Assembly: GCA_045648605.1 (NCBI GenBank)
Contig: JAZROG010000056.1
Span: forward strand, 1-64,000
DNA: 64,000 bases
Reading direction: 5' to 3'
Origin: SIG710 sp045648605
GTDB taxonomy: Bacteria > Bacillota > Clostridia > Oscillospirales > CAG-272
The translations under genes were made by a program, and so were the position numbers. Below, in pieces: positions 26,164 to 35,152 of this stretch (the first letter of the stretch is position 1; each line of letters opens with the position of its first letter). The notes beneath the pieces are model-generated. The model saw nothing but the letters and a program-made list of their open reading frames with translations. It was not told where the DNA came from and did no database searches.

Positions 26164-27567
26164 ATGAAGAGGTCCGAAAAAAAGACCGAATTTATAAAAA
26201 CAATTATCATCACATTTCTTTTTATCGTTGTTATGCTGATGGTTTTGCTTCATTTTGACGAGCTTCGCAAAAGAAATGAAAATTCTGCTGACAATGATAT
26301 CGGTAACAGCTTCACTCTTAAATCCACCTTCTCGGAAGAAATAGATTCAAATTCTGAGGATATGCTTCTTCCCTCTCAGATCGCATTCAAAAAGGCTACC
26401 GATAATGTCTTTGCCATTTGCTCCGGCAAGAATTATATGAAGGAAATATACTCACTCATAAATGACAGCATAGCCTTTATGCTCTCCTCAAAATGCCAAG
26501 TGCTTGAGGATGATCCAAGGGCATTTGATGATGCGATCGCCTCAAACGGATTTATTTATGTGCGATACCATACCCCTCTTCCCGCTGTTCTTCTATATTT
26601 TGATTCAATAGAAAAAAACAGCTCAGGCTCGGGAGAAATGGGCGATAAAATATCATCATCTGTAATCAGCGAAATTGTGATTTTTCCCGATGAAAGTCAA
26701 AAAGGCTCGATTTTTGCATTGACAAAGGAGCCCGGCGGTAAGGTTTATAAATATCTGCCGGAGGAAGCACCTCCAAGCAGCATCAGCATTGCCGATCTTG
26801 AGATTTACAGAGAAGCGGGAGCCATGGTATCAGCAAGATTTGATTCCGATTCAAACGAAAATATCATTTCCTCGACTCTAATCTTTGATGACATGCCCCC
26901 AAGGAATTCCCTCACATTTTCAGGCGGAATAGAAGACCTTTCCAAAAACGCCGAGCTTCAATCCCCCTTTGCCGAAATACTCAGCATTAACCCGAACAAA
27001 ACAGGAAGTTATTTTGATGATGAGCTTGGCGGCACCGTATATATGGCAACCCACGGCACACTCACCTTCACAGATGAAGAAATCGAGTATTCTACGCTGA
27101 ACAATACCGATGGAATTTCCCTCTCTCTCTTTTCCGGCAAGGAGTCGGATTCATCACACTCAATGTATGAATGTCTTTCCGCAGCAAGAGCGATCGCTTC
27201 AATTTTTTCGGATATTAAAGGCGCGGAGATAGGGGACGGTCACCTGCTTCTTACCGATCTGTTCAGAAAAGACGAAACCCTTACTCTTAAATTCGGATAT
27301 TTCCATGACAATATCCCCATTTCTTCCGAAAACGATGCACTTGTTCTTGAGTTTACCTCAGAAAAGTTGACAGCAATGAGGTTTTACCCCTCAAAAATCT
27401 CCGCAGACCGCTCAAATGTCCTCAAATCCCTCCCTGCGAGCTGGATCATAAGCATTGCTGAAAATACAAGCACAGAAAATGAAAAATTCACCTTTATCTA
27501 TCGGTATGAAGCAGATAAGAGCGGTATTTTCTTCGCAGAATGGACCCCACTTAAAATAAAAGGCTGA
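26164..27567 (+). CDS. YycH-like regulator of the Wal system
   Basis: A 467-residue protein with one N-terminal membrane helix (about 12-34) and a large extracellular part. It is called YycH-like from position directly after walK, size and topology; sequence conservation in this family is weak. YycH proteins modulate WalK through the membrane. The ATG at 26164 follows AAGGAGGAA; an upstream frame overlapping walK is not used. The family call is mainly inference from context. Confidence 0.7.
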   Translation: MKRSEKKTEFIKTIIITFLFIVVMLMVLLHFDELRKRNENSADNDIGNSFTLKSTFSEEIDSNSEDMLLPSQIAFKKATDNVFAICSGKNYMKEIYSLINDSIAFMLSSKCQVLEDDPRAFDDAIASNGFIYVRYHTPLPAVLLYFDSIEKNSSGSGEMGDKISSSVISEIVIFPDESQKGSIFALTKEPGGKVYKYLPEEAPPSSISIADLEIYREAGAMVSARFDSDSNENIISSTLIFDDMPPRNSLTFSGGIEDLSKNAELQSPFAEILSINPNKTGSYFDDELGGTVYMATHGTLTFTDEEIEYSTLNNTDGISLSLFSGKESDSSHSMYECLSAARAIASIFSDIKGAEIGDGHLLLTDLFRKDETLTLKFGYFHDNIPISSENDALVLEFTSEKLTAMRFYPSKISADRSNVLKSLPASWIISIAENTSTENEKFTFIYRYEADKSGIFFAEWTPLKIKG

Positions 27568-27584
27568 AAGGAAGGATATCTGCT

Positions 27585-28469
27585 GTGAACTGGAGAAATA
27601 TAAAAACCTTTCTTATGATCCTGCTTATTGCAGTGAACATTTTCCTTGCGGCTATGCTCATCGGAAGAACAAGGCTAAAGGTCTATGACAAAGAGGCTGT
27701 CAGCAATATTTCCGCACTCCTTAAGGAAGGCGGCATCATCGCAAGTGAAAAATTCTTAAATCTCAGAGATGATGACTCAAGGGTGTATGTTTGCAATATT
27801 GAAAACAATTACAGCGAAAATGTTGCCAAAAAGCTCATGTCGGAATATGATGAAGTATTTGCAACTCCTGACGGAGCAGAATTTTTCGGTAAAGATTCAA
27901 GTCTTAAGCTCAGTGATGATTTCGGTCTTACCTATTCTAAAATCGGCTTTGAGATTCCCTGCATAGAGCATGAAATGAATAAGGAGGAAATCAAATCCTT
28001 CGAAGATAAAATCGCTTCTCTTCTCGGAACTGATTTTAAGATCATATCCGCAAAAAAACAGGATTCCATCGAATATGCCCTTATTATGCAGACGTTTGAT
28101 GAAAAAAATATACAGAATCATACATTAAAATGCTATTTTGAGGGAGATTCGCCTTTATATCTTGACGGAACATGGTGCTTTTTGTCGATTGACGATAGTT
28201 TTTCTGCACACACTCTCGATAGCGTTAATATACTGTTTATTGAGAAGAGCGCGCTGGAGCTTGCAAGAGAAAAAAACGAAAGCATTTCCGAAAATCTCAC
28301 CGTTGAAAATATGTCGATCTGCTATTGCTCCCATATTTCACTTGATGCTTCAAAGCTTTATCTTATGCCCTCTTGGCGCATCGAATGGAAGGAGAATGGA
28401 ATTGATGATAGCTATTATAATGCAGTGAACGGTGAAAAAAATCCGATTGGAAGCAACATTATTAACTAA
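27585..28469 (+). CDS. YycI-like regulator of the Wal system
   Basis: A 294-residue single-pass protein: WRNIKTFLMILLIAVNIFLA at the N-terminus is the typical YycI opening and membrane helix. The rest is an extracellular domain with repeated alpha/beta segments ending in EKNPIGSN. It starts at GTG with AAGGA upstream. It lies 17 nt after the YycH-like gene, the expected neighbour. YycI acts with YycH on WalK. Operon ends here; murA has its own promoter. Confidence 0.78.
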   Translation: MNWRNIKTFLMILLIAVNIFLAAMLIGRTRLKVYDKEAVSNISALLKEGGIIASEKFLNLRDDDSRVYVCNIENNYSENVAKKLMSEYDEVFATPDGAEFFGKDSSLKLSDDFGLTYSKIGFEIPCIEHEMNKEEIKSFEDKIASLLGTDFKIISAKKQDSIEYALIMQTFDEKNIQNHTLKCYFEGDSPLYLDGTWCFLSIDDSFSAHTLDSVNILFIEKSALELAREKNESISENLTVENMSICYCSHISLDASKLYLMPSWRIEWKENGIDDSYYNAVNGEKNPIGSNIIN

Positions 28470-28535
28470 TTTTGTAGAGATTGTTATAAATTTATCATAT
28501 TATTAAAGATAATATAAAATTTGTTTAAATTTTTG

Positions 28536-28565
28536 TTTTCAATTTATCCGAATTTATGTTATAAT
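28536..28565 (+). promoter_or_regulatory. Promoter of murA, extended -10
   Basis: A TATAAT at 28560-28565 preceded by TGT (extended -10 form) in a very AT-rich 180-nt gap. The -35 (TTTTCA at 28536) is weak with an 18-nt spacer. The transcript would carry about 80 nt of leader before the murA ATG. Confidence 0.6.
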
Positions 28566-28652
28566 ATAAGGTAGTGCTTTAGAAAGCTATCAATATTGAC
28601 TATTTACCTATTATATATTTTATATAACCCTGAAAAGAAGAGGTTTGACCTA

Positions 28653-29918
28653 ATGGAAAGATATATTGTAAGCGGCGGACATGAGCTTCGCGGCGACGTT
28701 GAGATAAGCGGTATGAAAAACGCCGCGCTTCCGATCGTTGTTGCAAGCATTCTCACCGGCGAAAAATGTACCATAGAAAATCTACCCGCCATAAGCGATG
28801 TAAAGAAATCACTTGACATCCTTGAGGCAATGGGAGCGGAGATAACGTATCTCGAAAAAAACTGTGTTTCGATAGACTCAAAAAATGTGAAGGGCGGAAT
28901 CTCCCCCTATGAGCTTGTCAGCAAAATGCGCGGCTCTACATACCTTATCGGCGCAGAGCTTGCAAGATTCAAATGTGCAAAGGTCGGTTGGCCCGGCGGA
29001 TGCGACTTCGGTGTTCGTCCCATTGACCAGCATATAAAGGGATTTGAGGCGCTGGGTGCTAAGATCACGGTTGATACCGAAAGCGGATATATATATGCGA
29101 ATGCCGAAAACGGTCTTCATGGCAATTCTGTATATTTTGATGTCGTTTCGGTTGGTGCAACCATAAATGTTATGATTGCTGCAGTGCTTGCTAAGGGCAA
29201 GACCGTTATTGAAAATGCAGCAAGAGAGCCACACATTGTTGACCTTGCCAATTTCTTTAACACCTGCGGCGCAAAAATCACAGGTGCCGGAACAAATATT
29301 ATTAAAATTACAGGCGTTGAAAAGCTTCACGGCTGTACATATGCCATTATTCCCGATATGATCGAGGCAGGAACCTTTATGGCCGCTGTTTCGGCTGCGG
29401 GCGGTAAAATATGCGTTAAAAATGTCATTCCCAAGCACATGGAAAGCGTTTCGGCAAAGCTTGAGGAAATGGGAATGGCGATTGAGGAGCTTGACGATTC
29501 CATTATAATCGAAAAGGTTAAGCCACTGAAGCAGATCAATATTAAGACTCTTCCCTATCCGGGCTTCCCAACAGATATGCATCCCCAGCTTACAGCTGTT
29601 CTTTGCTGTGCCGAGGGTGAAAGCACGGTTTCCGAGGGCGTTTGGGAAAATCGCTTCAGATATGTTGAGGAGCTTCAGCGTATGGGCGCAGATATAACCG
29701 TTTCGGGTGTTTCCGCAAAGGTAAGGGGTGTTCCAAAGCTCAAGGGAGCTTCTGTCAAGGCTGTTGACCTGAGAGCGGGTGCCGCTATGATAATTGCCGG
29801 ACTTGCGGCAGAGGGAAATACCGAGATCACAAATATCATGTCAATCGAGCGCGGATATGACGATATCGTCGGCAAGCTCCGCAGACTCGGTGCGGATATC
29901 ACTAAATTTGAAGAATAA
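28653..29918 (+). CDS. murA: UDP-N-acetylglucosamine 1-carboxyvinyltransferase
   Basis: A 421-residue enolpyruvyl transferase performing the first committed step of peptidoglycan synthesis. SGMKNAALPI contains the Lys-Asn substrate contact. The catalytic loop Cys is in GWPGGCDFGVRP (so this form should be fosfomycin sensitive). PGFPTDMHPQ and DLRAGAAMIIAGLAAEG are the later family motifs. The ATG at 28653 follows AAGAGG. The gene sits behind the wal operon but with its own promoter and terminator. Firmicutes often have two MurA copies; only one is here. Confidence 0.96.
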   Translation: MERYIVSGGHELRGDVEISGMKNAALPIVVASILTGEKCTIENLPAISDVKKSLDILEAMGAEITYLEKNCVSIDSKNVKGGISPYELVSKMRGSTYLIGAELARFKCAKVGWPGGCDFGVRPIDQHIKGFEALGAKITVDTESGYIYANAENGLHGNSVYFDVVSVGATINVMIAAVLAKGKTVIENAAREPHIVDLANFFNTCGAKITGAGTNIIKITGVEKLHGCTYAIIPDMIEAGTFMAAVSAAGGKICVKNVIPKHMESVSAKLEEMGMAIEELDDSIIIEKVKPLKQINIKTLPYPGFPTDMHPQLTAVLCCAEGESTVSEGVWENRFRYVEELQRMGADITVSGVSAKVRGVPKLKGASVKAVDLRAGAAMIIAGLAAEGNTEITNIMSIERGYDDIVGKLRRLGADITKFEE

Positions 29919-29923
29919 AGCAT

Positions 29924-29961
29924 AAAAAAGTTCTGAACCAAGATCGGTTCAGAACTTTTTT
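29924..29961. terminator. Bidirectional terminator between murA and the esterase pseudogene
   Basis: A 16-bp perfect stem (A6 GTTCTGAACC / GGTTCAGAAC T6) with a 6-nt loop, giving U-tracts in both directions. Confidence 0.9.
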
Positions 29962-30014
29962 CTTATGTTATCCTATTACATCTGTACCCAAGCGGCAGGT
30001 CGAGCGTTTTTTAT

Positions 30015-31702
30015 TCAATGCTCAGCAATGTCGCTAAAGGTAAATCTCTGCTGAATCTTCTTTGCATCGGGATAGGTATGTCCCAAATTCTGAACATAAA
30101 CTATCTCTTTTTCGCACTTAAGCTCATTATACATTGCCGTAATTCCCGAGGGAACGCAAGTAACATCTCCAAGACCCACCATGATTTTTGTGGGACATTC
30201 TATTCTACGAGCAAAGAAGCAAGCATCATAATAAAGCATAGCGGGGGTTGATGGGCCATAGCTCTTTTTTCTGTCAATACCAACACCCTGCTTATCACAC
30301 ATTGCGGGAACGTCTGCTGTACACAGTGAAACGTTCGGCTCAAGAGCCGCTGTAAAGAGCGCCTGATAGCCGTCCTCGCTCATTACCGCAACCTCAAGTG
30401 TCTCACCGTCCCAGAGATTTTCGCCTCTCTCGCCAAAATACTGCTTTACGAAATTTATCAAAGTCATCGGTTTCTTCTGCCGCAGGCTTTATATCGGCAA
30501 ATCCTGCGCAAGCACCTGCACTGCATTTATCGATTCCTTCGATAACATTTCCCTCGGCATCGCAAGCCTGAACAGTTATAAGAACAAATCCGGGCTCGTC
30601 CATAACAGCCTCAAGCTCAAGCTTGCCTGTTCCGCCTGCCGAAATTCCCGAAATATCTTCGCCACCCTCGGAGCTGATATTCCATTTAAACATTGGGCAT
30701 GATCTGATCTCATCATCCGAAGAGAGCATGATCTCAAATTTCATTTTTTCACCAACCTTATAGTCAAGTGCGTCTCTATCGGTATTAACAATAAAGTATT
30801 TGGTCGAAGAAGTTCCATTTTCGATATCATCAAGTATTGAAGGATCTATTATTCCCTGCTTTTCAATATTGAGAGAGACGACCTCACCCTCATCGGCAGT
30901 GCTTGGAACAAGCTTTAAAAGCTCATAGAATGCGGTGGCAAGAGAAATGTTGTCTGCGCCTGTTATGTAAACCGTATCGTCCTCAACATAATTCTTATAA
31001 CATACCGCATCAAGCGAAGAATCAAGCTTTATGAGAAGATTTTTCTCCTTCTCGGTATCGGTAAGCGGCATCTCATAGCAAAAACATCCTTTATCCTGCT
31101 TCTGAGCAAAGAAACATAATCTGCGCCCAGGCGGTCTGCATTAACAATTGTATATCCGCTCATATCAAGACCGCCAATAAGGAGGTCGGGGTAATCGAAG
31201 GCATATTCATATTTTTCACCCGTTGCAAGCTTAATTGTGTCTTTACCCGAGCCGAGATAATTTTCTATAAAATAGTTGACAGCTTCGACAGTATCGGCAT
31301 TTATGCCGCCAATAATAACGATCTTCGTATCAATATAATCGATAACGAAGCTCCTCGGAGTCATTTTAGAATATGTCTTACTTGCTTCTCGCTTTTTATG
31401 ACCAACAAGTATCTCGAACTTTGTTTCCTTTGTAAAACCTGTATAGTCTGTGCCTATCTTAACATCCATTCCCGATGCTTGTTCAAGGGCACCTTGGAGC
31501 TTTGTTGCGGCAGAAACAACCTCATTTGCGGCATTATCACCTCTTATTACGGTAAATTCAAAATAATCGGGAGCTTTTACCGCCTTGTCTGTTTCTTTTT
31601 CGTGACATTTTCACCGCTATCGCCGCATGATGCACAGAAAATAACTGCCATAATTGCTAATATCAGCAAAAAAATCTTGGTTTTTATATTTAGGTCCTCC
31701 AT
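30015..31702 (-). pseudogene. Decayed acetylxylan-esterase-type lipoprotein
   Basis: Four frame segments line up into one damaged gene. The first frame has a lipoprotein signal ending ASCGDS. An A5 run at 31596-31600 then needs one more base to continue into KETDKAVKAPDYFEF. A second single-base loss is at the A5 run 31080-31084, and a third break is near 30435. Restoring all three makes the length divisible by three (about 562 codons). The C-terminal part is an acetylxylan-esterase/cephalosporin-C-deacetylase domain: CPTKIMVGLGD and NLGHTYP carry the Asp and His positions. Between the DDFDKF entry motif and the nucleophile elbow most of the hydrolase core is missing, and the elbow reads VMSEDG instead of GxSxGG. 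The start is also weak: an ATA sits where an ATG would best fit GGAGG. Confidence 0.75.
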
Positions 31703-31812
31703 TATCCGATTTATAATATTATACCTCAAAAAAATTATTGTCAAGCAGTAATAATGTTTCTCCCTATCACATAAAATTTACCAAGCAAAAAAACAAACGG
31801 AGGAGAAAATCA

Positions 31813-32784
31813 ATGTCTGCAAACAACTATTTTCCCGAGGGAATGAGGCTCGGAAGCGCCGAAAACAGAGAATATATTTCATCGCTTCAAGGTCTTGAAA
31901 AGGCTTATATGCAAGGAAAGATACTTGAATCCACCGCAATTATATGCGATAGGGACATGAATTTACACGTAGATCTTTACGGAATTGAGGGTATCATCGA
32001 AAAAAACGAGGCATTACTTACAAAAGACGGCGAGGTGATAAAGGACATTGCCATAATAACGAGAGTCGGAAAGCCTGTTTGCTTTAAAATTATTTCAATC
32101 GACAAAAGCGGAATTCGTCCAAAAGCTTATCTTTCAAGACGCGCAGCGCAGCTTGAATGTGCCGAAAGCTATCTTTCCGATCTTATCTGCGGCGACATTA
32201 TCAAGGCTAAGGTCACGCACCTTGAAAGCTTCGGAGCTTTCGTGGATATTGGATGCGGTATTCCTTCCCTTCTCTCGGTTGACTGCATTTCGGTTTCAAG
32301 GATATCACACCCATCCGACAGACTTTCATGCGGTGATATAATTGATGTTGTTGTCAAGATGATTGACGAGGAAAACAAGAGAATTTTTGTTTCAAGACGT
32401 GAGCTTCTTGGAACATGGGAGGAAAATGCGGCACTTTTCAGCCCCGGTCAGACGGTTGCAGGAATAGTCAGGAGCATAGAAAGCTATGGCATTTTTGTTG
32501 AGCTTGCGCCTAATCTTGCGGGACTTGCTGAATTTCGTGATGAAAGGCTCGGTTGCTCTGTAACGGTTGGTCAAAGCGCGGCTGTCTATATAAAGAGCAT
32601 AATCCCCGAAAGAATGAAGGTCAAGCTTGTACTTATAGATTCCTGCAAGGGTGAACAAGCACCGCAAAGATGCGCTCCCGAAAGAGTTTTCATCGACACC
32701 GAAAGGGTCAAGCACATTGATTACTGGAAATACTCTCCCGATGGTGCATCGAAGGTTATTGAAACCTTTTTTGAAAGCTGTTAA
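31813..32784 (+). CDS. S1 RNA-binding domain protein
   Basis: A 323-residue protein with tandem S1 (OB-fold) domains. A divergent one covers about 48-105 (HVDLYGIEGII). A clear one covers about 130-195 (GDIIKAKVTHLESFGAFVDIG, then ISHPSDR). Another covers about 205-275 (GQTVAGIVRSIESYGIFVEL). Clostridial S1-type proteins of this size often replace the longer ribosomal protein S1 or act with ribosomes. The ATG at 31813 follows GGAGGAG. It is transcribed alone and ends at a terminator. Whether it is a true ribosomal S1 is uncertain. Confidence 0.85.
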   Translation: MSANNYFPEGMRLGSAENREYISSLQGLEKAYMQGKILESTAIICDRDMNLHVDLYGIEGIIEKNEALLTKDGEVIKDIAIITRVGKPVCFKIISIDKSGIRPKAYLSRRAAQLECAESYLSDLICGDIIKAKVTHLESFGAFVDIGCGIPSLLSVDCISVSRISHPSDRLSCGDIIDVVVKMIDEENKRIFVSRRELLGTWEENAALFSPGQTVAGIVRSIESYGIFVELAPNLAGLAEFRDERLGCSVTVGQSAAVYIKSIIPERMKVKLVLIDSCKGEQAPQRCAPERVFIDTERVKHIDYWKYSPDGASKVIETFFESC

Positions 32785-32788
32785 AATG

Positions 32789-32820
32789 AAACGAGCCGAT
32801 TCAATAAAATCGGCTCGTTT
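32789..32820 (+). terminator. Intrinsic terminator after the S1 protein gene
   Basis: A 13-bp stem (core ACGAGCCGATT / AATCGGCTCGT), 6-nt loop, followed by a T run. Confidence 0.88.
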
Positions 32821-32838
32821 TTATACTTATAAAGAACA

Positions 32839-32868
32839 AAAGCTCCGACCCTAAAGGATCGGAGCTTT
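32839..32868 (-). terminator. Intrinsic terminator after tsf
   Basis: A 10-bp stem (AAAGCTCCGA / TCGGAGCTTT) with a partly paired inner loop and a U-rich tail on the minus strand. It ends the rpsB-tsf transcript. Confidence 0.82.
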
Positions 32869-32880
32869 AATTAATTCAAA

Positions 32881-33816
32881 TTATTTCTTACCTGTGAGCT
32901 GTGCGATCTCTTCTGCGAAGTTATCTTCTCTCTTTTCGATACCCTCGCCCTTTTCGAAGATGTAGAACGCCTTAACAGCGATGTCAGCACCGATAGACTT
33001 AGCGCAAGAAGCAACATACTTGCCAACGCTCATGCTATCGTCCTTAACATAGGGCTGCTCAAGGAGACAAACTCTCTCAAAGAAGAGCTTACCAAGCTTA
33101 CCTTCGATGATCTTTGCAAGAACTGCATCGGGCTTGTTTGCAAGCTTCTCATCGTTCTTTGCTGCTGCGATCTGGATAGCCATTTCCTCGTCGATTGCGC
33201 TCTGAGGAACATCAGCCTTTGCAACATATGCAGGGGGATTACCTGCAGCGATCTGAAGAGCAACGTTCTTTGCGCACTCAACGAATTCAGCCTTCTCAGC
33301 TACTGCATCGTCTGCATCGAATACAACTACAACGCCTGTGTTACCTGCGCCGTGAATATATGTGCTCATAATGCCCTCTGCGAGAACGAAGCGGCGGATG
33401 CTGATCTTCTCACCGATCATTGCGATCTTCTCAACAAGTGCATCTGCAACAGTTACATCGCTACCATCGAACTTGCAAGCATTGAAAGCCTCGAGATCTG
33501 CGGGCTTTGCAGCGAGAAGAGTTCTGAGAAGTCCCTTAACGAACTCCTGGAATGTTGCATTCTTTGCAACGAAGTCTGTCTCTGCATTAACCTCGATCAT
33601 AGCGGCATTCTTGCCCTCTACCATGATATCAACAACGCCCTCAGCGGCGATTCTGCTTTCCTTCTTTGCAGCGGTTGCGAGACCCTTTTCACGAAGGATC
33701 TTTACAGCTGCCTCAACGTCACCGTCAGCCTCAACAAGTGCCTTCTTGCAGTCCATCATACCAAGACCGGTCTTTGCACGGAGAGCTGCAACGTCTTTTG
33801 CTGTGATCTGTGCCAT
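32881..33816 (-). CDS. tsf: Elongation factor Ts
   Basis: A 311-residue nucleotide-exchange factor for EF-Tu. The UBA-like N-terminus reads ITAKDVAALRAKTGLGMMDCKKALVEADGD, and ETDFVAKN, the EF-Tu contact motif, follows at about 77-84. The core domain repeats and a C-terminal helical part follow. It lies 49 nt downstream of rpsB in the conserved two-gene operon. Codon use is biased like a highly expressed gene. Confidence 0.98.
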   Translation of the reverse strand: MAQITAKDVAALRAKTGLGMMDCKKALVEADGDVEAAVKILREKGLATAAKKESRIAAEGVVDIMVEGKNAAMIEVNAETDFVAKNATFQEFVKGLLRTLLAAKPADLEAFNACKFDGSDVTVADALVEKIAMIGEKISIRRFVLAEGIMSTYIHGAGNTGVVVVFDADDAVAEKAEFVECAKNVALQIAAGNPPAYVAKADVPQSAIDEEMAIQIAAAKNDEKLANKPDAVLAKIIEGKLGKLFFERVCLLEQPYVKDDSMSVGKYVASCAKSIGADIAVKAFYIFEKGEGIEKREDNFAEEIAQLTGKK

Positions 33817-33865
33817 TTAATTTTCCTCCAATATTTATAATTGAGTAATTTTTACAGTTTAAAAA

Positions 33866-34621
33866 TTATTCAGCGTCCTCAGCTGCTTCCTTTTCTTCTA
33901 CAGCAGCCTCAATGTCAGCCTCTTCTGTTGCCATTTCCTCGCCCTGCTTGCCTTCGATAACAGCATCTGCAAGTACAGAGGAGATAAGCTTGATAGCGCG
34001 GATAGCGTCATCATTACCGGGAATTACATAGTCAGCGTCGTCAGGATCGCAGTTTGTATCAACGATAGCAACAACGGGAATACCGAGCTTCTTTGCTTCG
34101 AGAATTGCATTCTTCTCTTTTCTGGGGTCAACTACGAAAATTGCGCTGGGGAGCTGCTCCATTGTCTTGATACCGCCGTAGCTCTTCTCAAGATCGAACA
34201 TTTCCTTCTGCATTCCTGCAACTTCCTTCTTGGGAAGAAGATCGAATGTTCCGTCTTCCTGCATCTTTTCGAGGCTGTTAAGACGAGCGATGGACTTCTT
34301 GATTGTCTTGAAGTTTGTCATCATACCGCCGGGCCAACGAACGTTTACATAGTACATACCGCATCTAACAGCCTCTTCCTTGATAGCTTCTGCGGCCTGC
34401 TTCTTTGTACCTACGAAGAGAACTGTGCCGTTCTGAGCGGCGATGTCTCTGATGAACATGTAAGCTTCTTCAAACTTCTTAACAGTTTTTTGAAGGTCGA
34501 TGATGTAGATACCGTGTCTTTCTGTGAAGATGTATTCAGCCATCTTAGGGTTCCATCTTCTTGTGTGATGTCCAAAATGGACGCCAGCTTCGAGGAGCTG
34601 CTTAATTGAGATTACAGACAT
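33866..34621 (-). CDS. rpsB: 30S ribosomal protein S2
   Basis: A 251-residue S2 protein. Family motifs seen are VHFGHHTRRWNPKM near the start, FVGTKKQA, VRWPGGMMTNF and VDTNCDPDDADYVIPGNDDA. The C-terminus carries an acidic Glu/Ala tail (about 225-251). The ATG at 34621 follows GGAGG; an 18-residue upstream extension within the leader is not used. First gene of rpsB-tsf, with a promoter and a structured leader upstream. Confidence 0.98.
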   Translation of the reverse strand: MSVISIKQLLEAGVHFGHHTRRWNPKMAEYIFTERHGIYIIDLQKTVKKFEEAYMFIRDIAAQNGTVLFVGTKKQAAEAIKEEAVRCGMYYVNVRWPGGMMTNFKTIKKSIARLNSLEKMQEDGTFDLLPKKEVAGMQKEMFDLEKSYGGIKTMEQLPSAIFVVDPRKEKNAILEAKKLGIPVVAIVDTNCDPDDADYVIPGNDDAIRAIKLISSVLADAVIEGKQGEEMATEEADIEAAVEEKEAAEDAE

Positions 34622-34743
34622 TTTAATGTCCTCCTTCGGTTTTTTCCACCACAGAGGCACCTCGCCAAAAGCCATAGGGCACCGACAGCGGTCAAGCTCT
34701 CTGTGTGTGTATTATTTATTTTGCGTCACAAATGTGCGCAATA
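34622..34743 (-). promoter_or_regulatory. 5' leader of rpsB, possible S2 autoregulatory structure
   Basis: About 120 nt between the predicted start and the rpsB ATG. On the RNA strand a small TTGCG/CGCAA hairpin is followed by a long-range pairing of CACAGAG with CTCTGTG that encloses about 45 nt, ending shortly before the ribosome site. Ribosomal-protein leaders of this kind often bind their own product. No family match was made; this is inferred from position and pairing. Confidence 0.45.
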
Positions 34744-34749
34744 CAAGAT

Positions 34750-34778
34750 ATTTTAACATTATCATGAACGTTTGTCAA
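34750..34778 (-). promoter_or_regulatory. Promoter of rpsB-tsf
   Basis: Minus strand TTGACA and TAAAAT with a 17-nt spacer, about 130 nt upstream of the rpsB start. Confidence 0.78.
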
Positions 34779-34818
34779 CAGGAAAGAGAAATATTTACAT
34801 TTTTTTAACATTTTTTCT

Positions 34819-35112
34819 TTAAAAAAATCGTATTTTCTTTTTTTCGTGCTCCCCTGAGCATCCCTTACATTCATTTTCGTTTATTCTTACGAGCACGGCA
34901 TCCTCTCCGATACATTCCACCTTTTCCCAAGGAATTATAAGTATTTCGCATTTACCAAACGAAAAAACACCGCAGCATTTCGGCACAACAAGTGCGCATA
35001 TTCTTCCCTCCTCGGGCGAAAATCTGATATCGCACACATATCCAAGGTCTTTTCCGTCACACAAATTGATAACGCTCTTCTCACTGAGTGACTCAAGATC
35101 GCATATTGCCAT
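34819..35112 (-). CDS. YlmC/YmxH-family PRC-barrel protein
   Basis: A 97-residue PRC-barrel-like protein (DLGYVCDIRFSPEEGRICALVVP, then the IIPWEKVECIGEDAVLV strand pair). YlmC/YmxH proteins are widespread in spore formers and linked to sporulation, but their role is unknown. A Cys-rich tail (CKGC) is added near the C-terminus. The ATG at 35112 follows GGAGG. It starts 40 nt after the pseudo-ATPase stop, so it may be the last gene of that operon, although a TATAAT in the gap could start it independently. Confidence 0.85.
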   Translation of the reverse strand: MAICDLESLSEKSVINLCDGKDLGYVCDIRFSPEEGRICALVVPKCCGVFSFGKCEILIIPWEKVECIGEDAVLVRINENECKGCSGEHEKKKIRFF

Positions 35113-35152
35113 AAAAAAACACCTCCATACAAACATTATATGAAGGTATTTT

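Noticed and set aside
34622..34675. N-terminal extension of ribosomal protein S2
   Set aside because: The extension lies in the structured leader, and the GGAGG before the ATG at 34621 together with the family start argue against it.
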